Positions 55,919-64,000 of a stretch of DNA of 64,000 nucleotides are shown here, in pieces. The stretch covers positions 186,001 through 250,000 of the forward strand of contig NW_020312159.1 in NCBI RefSeq assembly GCF_002999335.1, read 5' to 3'. Numbering within the stretch: position 1 is the first letter of the stretch; each line of letters opens with the position of its first letter. The translations under genes were made by a program, and so were the position numbers. The notes under the pieces are model-generated. The model was not told the origin of the DNA. It did not search any database and was given only the letters and a program-made list of their open reading frames with translations. Source of the DNA: Cyclospora cayetanensis. Taxonomy: Eukaryota > Apicomplexa > Conoidasida > Eucoccidiorida > Eimeriidae.

Positions 55919-58252
55919 ATGACGCATGGTGGGGGCCATGTGCCGGCCTCGGCTATCGCCTCAAAGCAAAAAGAACAGAAGACAGCTGCCGAGTTGCATC
56001 AGGGACGCTTGGCTCGGGATCTCGCAATGTCTTTAGACATTGATGAGGATATGCTGAGCAATATCACTGGGACTTTATCCCGGCGGGAGCCAGGCACTTC
56101 TGCAGGGGAATCTTCAGCTGCTGGAATGACGACTCGTAGCACAGCAGTGGCGTCTTCTGGTGGTGGCACTGCAGTTGCTACACCAGTTGACGATTTCGCT
56201 ACAGCATTTGAAAAGTACAAAGCTGGGCGCACGGCGCATCCATCTGTAGAGGGCAGACAGCCAGTGGCCCTCTCATCCCCAGACAGTGCGGCGTTGCTGT
56301 GTTCAGCAGTAGACCTTTCTTGCCTTCGAGAAGAGCCCCAAGTATCTGGCGTTGGCGCTGTCTCTGCCACGCAGACGGGCTGTGGTGGTTTATCTGGGGT
56401 TGCATCAGAGTCGCAAGGCATGTCCGAGTCGGGAGATAAGTCGGTGCACCAGCACAGTGCAGACTCCTCGGCGCTGAAGACCGCCACGAACGGCTTTTCT
56501 GCAGCAGAACGCTCGGAATTTTCATGTGGCAGCGCTGTTTTGGGAGGTTCTACTTCTAGTAGGGGCGTTTCCCGCACTGCAGACGCTCAGCACGGCAATA
56601 AGGCTTTTACCTCAGAAGAGGACATTCTTAGCAGCTCTTTGTTCTCGAAGTTGCTGAAAGAGTGCCAGGCTAACGGCTGCTTTCTATCTGATTTGACCAA
56701 TGAGCGTCCCGCTGCGCGCCATAAAACCGAGGCGGTAGACAGGGGCCCTGGTCTTTCGCCAGAGCTGATGGCGTTGCTGCAGCATCGCCAGCTTTGCCGT
56801 CTAGCAGAGAAGACAGGAACCTCAAAGCGGTTGCTAGCGAGTGCAGAAAGCACTGTGTGCAACAGCAACAGCAACAGCCGCCGCACTAGCAGCTGCAGCC
56901 CAGGAGGAGAGGATGATGGTAGCGAAGAAGCACGTGCGTACAAGCGCCGGATTATTGAAATGCATTTACTGGATGAGCGCCGCAGCAGTTTTGCCAGTTC
57001 CAGCCGCAGCAGTGGAAGTGGTGATTTGAAACTTCTTGCAGCTTCTCTAGCTAGCTCACGTGAGGGTGTCATGGCCGCTGGAGATGGTGGAGGTCATGAA
57101 CGCAAACAGCGACTGGACGGTGCTCCAGCGGATTCACCGTCGAACCCAACGTCCCCGTCGTATCTGGCTGAGCTGCAGTTCATAGAGCGTGTGGCTGCAG
57201 GCGAGTCATTTTTGAACGAGGATACACTTACTGCGTCTTCTCTGCGAGGGCCCTTGGGTTACTACAGCGTGTGTGAAGCAGCAGGCAAAGAGGACTCCAC
57301 CCAGCGGCTGTACCCCATTGTCCGTGGAGTGTCTCGCGACAACACGAAGAAGCGCTGGGCCGTTTACTGGAAAGGATACAGGCGGTACTTCTACGACAAA
57401 TTTTTCGAAAGCTGCATTGAGGCTTACCGCAGAGCCGTCCAATTCAGGCAGCAGGCCACCACAGCAGCCGCGGCAGTGGCTGCCACAGGGAACACCGCAC
57501 ACCTCATCGCGGCGGGACTTCAAGGGAACCCGACAGGATCTGCAGCCACCAAGCAGCCACTGACCAAAGTAGACTCAGCAGAGTCGGTCACAGCTGTGTT
57601 GGCCTCAGCAGCTGCCGCTGTAGCTAGTCAGGCAAACACCGACGGCCGCAAGGGAAAATTTTCCTCGCCTTCGGGATGCGCAAGTACTGCCCGCAACACT
57701 GCTTCGGACAACGACCGAGCACTAGTTTGCCTGTACAAAGAGGCCATCCTTTTCGTGATTGATGACTTGAGGAGCAACGTTGTGACACAGTACCTGTCAG
57801 CTAGAGCATCCTCTAATTCAGGTGGGACATCTCCAGGAGCTCCGCAACAGTCATCTGTTGAGAGTGCAGCGGCAATGACAGCAAAGCGTCTGCTGGACCA
57901 GCTGCTGATGGTGCATTCTAATCTTGTAGGAAACGCCACCTCTGCCTCAGAGCTCCAGCCGTCGCTCATGATTGTCGCCCCTTGTCTTGAGGACCTAAAA
58001 CTTCCCAGCCAGCAGGGTACTCAACAGCAGTTGCTGATACTGCAATCAATACTCGCCATGCATATTCAGCAGCTTCTGTTGCTATCGCGCTACCTGAATA
58101 AGGGGGGTCTTATCTCTGTAGCAGACTATGAGAGTTCGGGTGGAAAATCCGAACATGGGAATATTAAGGGAGAAACTGCTAAGACGGAGGCGTCTGTTGC
58201 TGCCGTTCAGGAGGAGGCGAAGGATCAACGACCCGCGTTGACTTCCTCATGA
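55919..58252 (+). CDS. ApiAP2 transcription factor with ACDC domain
   Basis: Nuclear DNA-binding regulator of the apicomplexan AP2 family. A single exon of 777 codons starts at the first in-frame ATG (55919, MTHGGGHVPAS); the frame has only a GTG further upstream. Residues 1-460 are low-complexity, Ser/Ala/Gly-rich. One AP2 domain spans about residues 465-512: YPIVRGVSRDNTKKRWAVYW, KGYRRYFYDKFF, then the AYRRAVQFRQ helix (57311-57450). The C-terminal 600-731 stretch (VCLYKEAILFVIDDLRSNV; LLDQLLMVHSNLV; LQSILAMHIQQLLLLSRYL) fits the all-helical ACDC domain found beside AP2 domains. I cannot match it to a named AP2 paralogue. Being intronless is unusual among its neighbours. Confidence 0.88.
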   Translation: MTHGGGHVPASAIASKQKEQKTAAELHQGRLARDLAMSLDIDEDMLSNITGTLSRREPGTSAGESSAAGMTTRSTAVASSGGGTAVATPVDDFATAFEKYKAGRTAHPSVEGRQPVALSSPDSAALLCSAVDLSCLREEPQVSGVGAVSATQTGCGGLSGVASESQGMSESGDKSVHQHSADSSALKTATNGFSAAERSEFSCGSAVLGGSTSSRGVSRTADAQHGNKAFTSEEDILSSSLFSKLLKECQANGCFLSDLTNERPAARHKTEAVDRGPGLSPELMALLQHRQLCRLAEKTGTSKRLLASAESTVCNSNSNSRRTSSCSPGGEDDGSEEARAYKRRIIEMHLLDERRSSFASSSRSSGSGDLKLLAASLASSREGVMAAGDGGGHERKQRLDGAPADSPSNPTSPSYLAELQFIERVAAGESFLNEDTLTASSLRGPLGYYSVCEAAGKEDSTQRLYPIVRGVSRDNTKKRWAVYWKGYRRYFYDKFFESCIEAYRRAVQFRQQATTAAAAVAATGNTAHLIAAGLQGNPTGSAATKQPLTKVDSAESVTAVLASAAAAVASQANTDGRKGKFSSPSGCASTARNTASDNDRALVCLYKEAILFVIDDLRSNVVTQYLSARASSNSGGTSPGAPQQSSVESAAAMTAKRLLDQLLMVHSNLVGNATSASELQPSLMIVAPCLEDLKLPSQQGTQQQLLILQSILAMHIQQLLLLSRYLNKGGLISVADYESSGGKSEHGNIKGETAKTEASVAAVQEEAKDQRPALTSS

Positions 58253-59969
58253 GCTAATGTGTATGTCCACGCGTACTGTATTGTAGTAAGGCAGGGATAG
58301 GAGGCTTTCCAATTGGTTTGAGCTGCAGCGGCTACCATTGGGATGTATGTCTCTGTGCCCAGGTGTATTTCGTTCGCCCATGCTTTCTCCGTTTAAAGAA
58401 AACGTTCGTAGAGTCCTTCCTCGAGGGATTTCGTGCTTTCAGCTGCTGCTCTTGCTTCAGCTGATGGCCACCCAGCGGGTTTCACATAGCACGCAGCGTG
58501 TTTTATTCGCACCACAAGTTATGTCTAAGGCACAGCTGTCTCGCGTGTATTAGTCAGAGGATCTGTGGGATTTTGCATGGTTGCGCGTACTCTGAATTGC
58601 TACACATTAGTAGCAAGGCTGCTCATTGTATAAGCGCCCAAATCTTTCTGCAATGCTGATTATGTTGCTTGTAATGGTGCATTGCGGCCACATATATGCA
58701 TGCCTAGCTTGTATCCTAAATTGAACGGTCATTAATGTGCACGGGGCGAGCATGTCATCTTCATTGTTAATACAACTTTGGGTTGGCAGGCACAATTAGC
58801 CAATTTAAGCCACTGCATAGGGAGTAGCTGAAGAGATTGCTCTATGGGTTAGCCACCTTTGGTATTTCCATAGGCATCGAACAAATTCAGCGGTTCTGCC
58901 AATGTACCGAGGCAGTAGTGGTTTTCCTGGGATACAGGCGACCAATCTAGTTAATTGTGAGCAGATGGCAGTGGGTCGTCTTATGCACCAGTTGGTTTCT
59001 TCAGAGGGATGTGACTTTTTTCTGCGTCCCGGCAGTTGGGACGAAGCCTGTAGCGAGTTCATTTGAGGAATTGGATCTTTAGCATATCGCATTCAAAGTA
59101 TGTGCTGTTACCAAGCAACAGCTGGTCATAGGAAAAGGTATGACGCAGATCTGATTTCTACTGTGCTCCGAGTCACTTCTATTGGCATACTACCAGCGAA
59201 TGCCCAGAATGCTATGCAGTATCTAAAATCACTCGCCTGTATTTGGAAAGCCGTAGTTGCTGCTGTTTTATTGCATAAGTAATTCACGGCAATTTTGTGT
59301 GAAACAAAAATAACAAATGCTAGACGCTACAGGTGTCCTTCCTGAAATTCCATGCAAGTGAAGCTTTTCCTACATGAATGTGAGCTGCTGAGCCGGGCTG
59401 CTTGCTAGGATGAAGGCTGTAACGCATATTTTTGTCAATTAGAGGTGGTTCGTATGGTCTGCTCCGCGTTCGTTGGTTTCAACTTTTACAGGGTGTCGAC
59501 CGGCACGCCAATTCCACGATATATGGGCGCATTGTTCTAGTCCTTCTGTAGAGCTCTAATGCCGAAATGAAACTGCTTGGGTCCCACATTTATAAGTTAT
59601 TCTCGGAGTTGAAATAATGACACGGCACGGGGGAAATTCAGCATTTGGACTAGGTCGAAGTCTTGAATTCTTCAACCTCGCTGCAAGCCATTTCACAGTT
59701 CCACTATGGGCTCTTCACTATTGTGAACTGACGAAGACAGAAATAGGCATGATTTATATTATAGAAGATGAAACTATACGAAAAGGAATATGTAGTGGTA
59801 AGCAAATGCATGGCCTGCGCTACGAAGGGTTGCTGAGGCGTTAGTACACCCCATGACGACTGCGAAAAGCCGGTAGGGTACTTTCAAAAAAAGTTTGTGT
59901 GCAAAGTATAGCAGTGGCTGGCTGGCATTCTTTTTGTTCCAGTTTGCGTCGTCTTCAGGCTAAATTCTC
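58253..59969. other. Intergenic region, AT-rich
   Basis: AP2 3' UTR, then the promoter of the LamG gene. Short plus frames (58338-58553, 59100-59282, 59617-59844) have no motif or splice links. Confidence 0.45.
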
Positions 59970-61761
59970 ATGACTATGCGATTCCTTATCCCCCTGTTCC
60001 TCGGCGGATGCGCCAACGCCAGCCAAGTTACTGCAGACAACTCTTTGCCCTCTAGCGCCGCAACAGCACTGGAAGACACAGTAAACGGAGTCAAGACTAC
60101 ACTAAACTTTGCCGGAAAATACACGAACAGTTGCTTTTCCGTCGCTAATTCCCTTTGTTTCGGTAAGTCACCTGGGTTTTTGGAAGCAAGGCGAGATGTG
60201 TGCACGTCTCTCTACCACTAACAGGTGGAACACAGCAAATAGTATCCGGGAACTCTGTACCAGAAGGTCTTGTAGCATGGCTAACCTTCGACCACCTCTA
60301 CTCAGCTGATCAAAGTGGAAATGGCAACCACATGCACAGGACTGCGCGCGCTGGACCATCCCATAATGGTGTGCTCCTTCCACTGTGAATCTTATTGAAA
60401 CTCATAACTACATTTTTCAGGACGCGGTGCTAGTGCTGCATTTGTTAAGGGTGCTAGTAGCACAATTAAGTCCAGCCCGACGCTAGAGTCGTCAGATTTC
60501 ACACTGTAAAAGGTTTTATTCATTTTCCACCCAGTGGTTTCCACACCTTCCGCAGCTCCTTTTGGATGTACTTATTGAGCGATTCAAATGGCCTTTTCCG
60601 CAACATTGTATCGAAAGGGTAAATAAATGATAAAGATGTATGACAAAACGAGGCCACTTCATGCATCCAAACGTTTAGGGGCGAGTTATCCCAAACACCA
60701 TCAATCCTTCTGTACCCTGATAGCCGAAGGCTCTCTGTTCGAGTCTCAACGGACGACAGTCACTCCGAAGGAATGCCGTCAACCGGGAGCCTTCCACTCA
60801 GGAGATGGACTCACATTGCTGGTCAGGATATTTCCATTGTGTGTGTGCGGAAATGGTTATAAACTCCTATGTTACAGTGACCGCATCAGAGAATAGGCTC
60901 AAGCTCTTTTTAAACGTAAGGTTTGCACAGAGTAGACTGATCCAGTGAACCTAAGAAGAACTTGACTGGTAATACAGGGCATGAAGGACAACGAGGTGGT
61001 AGGGTGTAACTAGTGCTACCCAGGCGAATTCTCCCGTCCTACATATATCCCACAGTTCCTTCGGGGCAGCGTGGTGCCAAACGCTGAGGAGATTGTCGTT
61101 GGTGCATCTGTCGAGAATCCCGGCTTTGAGGTACTGCATAGTGCCAGCTCAGCTGAGTGTGTTAATAATGATGTTTGACACAGGGTTATATTGATGACTT
61201 CCGCTTCTACAACCGGGGGCTTCCTGTAAGACAGTTTCTGCAATGACACTGCCTCATAAAACGTGTATTACGGCCATCAGGATCACGAAATATCGGCTAT
61301 GACTATGCCTGCACTGACTGGTATGTGCCTGTTGATGCAACCTCGTCGCCAGCCTGTGGTGAATTCTACTTTTCAGGTGTGCCTGATCCTGAGTTTGTTT
61401 CCCTTGGTGAGACTCGTACTTTATTACTCTTATTTTATATGATAATGTGCAATGAGTAATCAGGATGTGATTCCTGCGGATACGATTTCGCAATGAACTC
61501 GAACATGTGTGGCGAGCCAGCGGCCCACCTATGCTCGCTACAAGAGTTGTACCAGGGAGGCATCCACGTGGCGCGAATCAATGGTAAGGAACAGCGCACT
61601 GTTTCCCTATGAAAAAGACATAATCCAATTTCTTTACTTATTTAGGACTGCTAAATGCCAAAACGAACCTGTGGCACAGCGATATGACAGCTGGGGAAAT
61701 GGGCTTGAATGAGCGCCGCATGGGCCTCTGCTGTGCATCCAGAGGCTCCTCAAATGCGTAA
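59970..61761 (+). CDS. Secreted LamG/concanavalin-fold protein with C-terminal Cys domain
   Basis: Thirteen exons join in phase: 59970-60162, 60225-60368, 60421-60505, 60556-60618, 60679-60821, 60878-60915, 60978-61003, 61070-61130, 61184-61225, 61281-61320, 61377-61406, 61464-61583 and 61646-61761; 1101 nt, 366 residues. Exon 1 gives a signal peptide (MTMRFLIPLFLGGCANA). Residues about 75-290 follow the LamG jelly-roll pattern: LVAWLTFDHLYSADQSGNGN, SDFTLSFWMYLLSDSNG, SILLYPDSRRLSVRV, RRWTHIAVTA, LKLFLNG, IVVGASVENPGFEGYIDDF and RFYNRGLPDHEI. The C-terminal domain has CDSCGYDFAMNSNMCGE, HLCSLQELYQGGIHVARING and ends MGLCCA; I do not know its family. All twelve introns are 50-66 nt. A secreted carbohydrate-binding or adhesive role is inference. 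Confidence 0.75.
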
Positions 61762-62063
61762 TCAAGGATGGTGCCTTATAAATTTATGTCTCGCAGAACT
61801 TCAAAAGCTTTTTAAATGAGCCGATACTGGTTTATGTATGGTAACTGCGATACGAAGTGGGACGCCAGAAAATCATTGCAGCGCGCTGACCCCCAGGGTG
61901 ATGACATTCAAAGGTTGCAGGATTAGGGCTTTAGGCAGCTTAGTACACACACTTTTTATCAGCGAAATTATACACACAAGGTGACAGCATCGGTAGGCCA
62001 ACTGTAGTGGTCTGTTTCGCCATATTTCCAAACATGGTTTCGTCAGTAGCCTTCTGCCTTTAG
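61762..62063. other. Gap between the LamG stop and the next exon chain
   Basis: Either intergenic or holding undetected exons. An open stretch from about 61936 to 61992 ends at a GTAGG donor-like site but its phase does not match the exon at 62064. Confidence 0.3.
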
Positions 62064-62612
62064 ACATAGATCGAAACGTAGACGTGGCCGTTCGCTGTAT
62101 TCTGGTCAATGGTAACTGTGTTTGATGACACACGAAATTTTACTGGCACGCGTAGTCGCAGTCGACAGGCTGTGCGTTCACCTGTGCGCATCAACCAGAA
62201 CTCGATGTCCGTTTGATCCACTGTACCTGCTTACTCCGACCGCCTATATCAAGCAAATACATTTTCTTAGGTCGTGGTATGCGCCATACTGTTACCCTTC
62301 TTACGTGAGAGCCGTATTCTCCAACTGGGATCATTCAGGAGGCCAGAAAACACAAGTGTGTTCGTGGCAAATTCCCGAGCAACGTGCTCAATAGTTCCAC
62401 CTGGAGAAGTATGCAGCAATAATGAAGATATTGATTGGATCATCTTAGAAGTGAATTATCAGTGTGACTTCGACTTGAATAGAAAAATTCAATCAGGGTA
62501 AATATGTTCGCAAGCTGTACATTAATTACGTTTATCGCTGCGTGTCAGCTTCCAGTTCAGCGACAGCTGTGCTGCGTGCCCTTTGAAAATATCTACAGCC
62601 GACGAATATTAG
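62064..62612 (+). CDS. Exon chain of an unknown Cys-containing protein (5' end missing)
   Basis: Four exons join in phase: 62064-62111, 62162-62270, 62339-62497 and 62549-62612 (stop), with introns of 50, 68 and 51 nt, the same compact size as in the LamG gene just upstream. The product ends RPENTSVFVANSRATC, PPGEVCSNNEDIDWIILEV, NYQCDFDLN and DSCAACPLKIS. Even Cys pairing suggests an extracellular domain. The first exon needs a phase-1 predecessor that I could not place. It may be the 3' part of an alternative form of the LamG gene (using a weak donor near 61726) or a separate gene. Confidence 0.45.
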
Positions 62613-62947
62613 ACGCTTTACAAGCTCTCTATACCGGGTAGTACGACTTCGACTTCGAATGCATTTTGGTGCTGCGCTGTCCTGAAAAGAAATCTGCGGG
62701 GAGCTTGGGTGAGAGCAGAGAGTGGATGAACTTCCTGCATGAATTTCTGTCCATCACGGTTATTGGTTGTTCCTCTTCTCTCCCCTATTTCACGCTCAAG
62801 CTTGTGATGGTCAGCATAAGTGGAGACGGTCTCTTCCCTCGCGATACTCTGGAATGGCCAAGCAAATCAAGACTGACTGTTAGTGCGTTACAATTCGCGA
62901 CAGCCAGAATTCTCACGGGTTTTGTGCCTTGTGATGTATGATCATAC
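62613..62947. other. Convergent interval
   Basis: Between the exon chain (+) and the right-edge gene (-). A 91-codon plus frame (62666-62941) has a TTG start and no motif. The minus strand may carry a last exon of the right-edge gene at about 62.82-62.88 kb. Confidence 0.35.
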
Positions 62948-64000
62948 CTGGGGAAGTGAAAGGCTCTTAAGTCTCAATCTGTGCACAGAGGAGAGTGCAA
63001 AATACCTTTCCAGTCGGAGCCTGTTGTTTTAGCTAAAATGTTTAGCATTTGGAACAGTAGCAGCCATACTTGAATGCGCCCCTAAATGTCCTGGATTACT
63101 TACGCACGCTCCTGTCTAGTATCGCGATCAGTTGACGTGTTGACCCCCAGCGGACACGCTGTTCCGTGCATTGCATCTGCTTTTGCAATGATATTGCTAG
63201 GTGTATTCCTTCCAACTGTTGTAAAAGTAGACGGCCATGCATCGCAATCTACTTGTGTCACCTGTCGCCCCCTGATGCCCACTGAGGTCGTGTCGCCCTG
63301 CTGAATAAGATCTGAAGGCGATACGACTTTCGGTTTACTGGCGTCGGGTTCATTAGGGCTAGACCAAGCTGACTGGTTGTCTTTGTGCAGATGGTCATTC
63401 CGTTGGAAGCTAACAACATTAGGCTCTATTCCGCCGGTTGAATTCTGGAATAGTTGCTGTTGCTGCTGGATCGCCCTGTATTCCCACTCTAAGACGTAAC
63501 CCTCTGCTGCAACAGATATGAGTCCCATTGACGTCTCAGGTGCTTGGACGTTCCCCAGAAAGGTGGCCGTAAAAGGCTGTCTTGCTGCAGTATAACCGAA
63601 AAGTACCGTTGGTGCAGAAACATGCGGTAGCATTAGAGAGGTGAATGAAATGACTTCGGCTTCTGACGTGTCTGCTATGGACGCAGCACACGATATTCCC
63701 CCAACCCAGCCATTTCCATGGTGGTTGTGGTTTTCGACATTCGACAGTGAATCAGATGTAGCCGTGGGTTCTGCAGATTGTCGAAGGTCTCTAAAGAGGC
63801 TCGCCAGTCCAGGTCCTCTGAGGAACCGTGAAGCCTGTGGATGCTTTTGTTTCGAATTTGATACTGTACAAGTAAGGGTACTAGGTCCAAATCGGTAGTT
63901 CTCATACCGCGCCAACCCTGTAGAGCCCTGGCTAAGCTGCTGGGAAGCTTCACGCTTACGCGCCCACAAGCATCGTGCACGAATCCCAAAGATCCTATGT
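62948..64000 (-). CDS. Unknown protein, 3' part, running out of the window
   Basis: An open minus frame runs from the window edge to a stop at 63102-63100, about 300 codons with no ATG at its left limit, so the start lies beyond 64000. A strong donor (GC|GTAAGTAA) at 63103 just before the stop allows splicing to 62978-62948, which matches in phase (LRLKSLSLPQ) and ends at another donor. The sequence is Ser/Thr/Gln-rich with a short poly-Gln (IQQQQQLF), a possible Trp/Tyr-rich block (AEGYVLEWEYRAI) and no transmembrane segment. No family recognised. Confidence 0.55.

Noticed and set aside
60506..60534. 29-nt intron in the LamG gene (acceptor at 60534)
   Set aside because: Using the later acceptor at 60555 gives a 50-nt intron, keeps phase and restores the LamG FTLSFWMY pattern.
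60700..60770. GTTCGAGTC as a tRNA T-loop
   Set aside because: It falls inside a LamG exon with strong domain conservation, and no cloverleaf forms.

Overview
The window looks like nuclear DNA of a coccidian apicomplexan, most likely an Eimeria species. Reasons: intron-rich genes, long runs of CAG/GCA read as Gln or Ala inside coding exons, an ApiAP2-type transcription factor with an ACDC domain, and a large NAD-type glutamate dehydrogenase. Many TG/TA/TATC microsatellites are present. No rRNA, tRNA, CRISPR or bacterial operon structure was seen. Because the genes are split, I built exon models by hand from GT-AG sites, phase agreement and remembered family conservation; exon lists are in the entries.

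Layout. 0.8-4.1 kb (-): a polytopic membrane protein with an acidic tail, 5' end unresolved. 4.9-5.6 kb (-): a small unknown protein. 6.4-10.2 kb (+): a four-exon poly-Gln protein with a CxxC...CxxC zinc-ribbon-like segment. 11.5-15.9 kb (-): ABCE1/RLI, 12 exons, complete. 16.8-17.5 kb: an Ala-rich ORF of uncertain strand. 18.4-26.7 kb (-): NAD-glutamate dehydrogenase, 18 exons, complete. 27.6-33.9 kb: gene-poor, with one solo LTR-like repeat and a decayed coding stretch. 34.0-39.6 kb (-): a GOST/lung-7TM-like membrane protein. 40.5-42.1 kb (+): anamorsin/DRE2, 6 exons, complete. 43.1-45.9 kb (-): fused ATP sulfurylase-APS kinase, 7 exons, complete. 46-55 kb: gene-poor and visibly AT-richer, holding a decayed Ty3/gypsy (probably chromovirus) element between two direct LTR-like repeats, a second reverse-transcriptase fossil and an inverted LTR-like copy. 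55.9-58.3 kb (+): ApiAP2 factor. 60.0-61.8 kb (+): a secreted LamG-fold protein whose introns are all about 50-66 nt. 62.06-62.6 kb (+): a further chain of small exons. 62.9-64 kb (-): the 3' part of an unknown gene that leaves the window.

Functional links. Genes are not co-transcribed units; they are independent nuclear genes. Two act around cytosolic iron-sulfur proteins: anamorsin is a cluster-assembly factor and ABCE1 is a cytosolic Fe-S protein. GDH supplies 2-oxoglutarate/NADH and the ATPS-APSK fusion activates sulfate to PAPS. The least explained material is the LamG protein, the zinc-ribbon poly-Gln protein, the membrane protein at the left edge and the layered retroelement remains.
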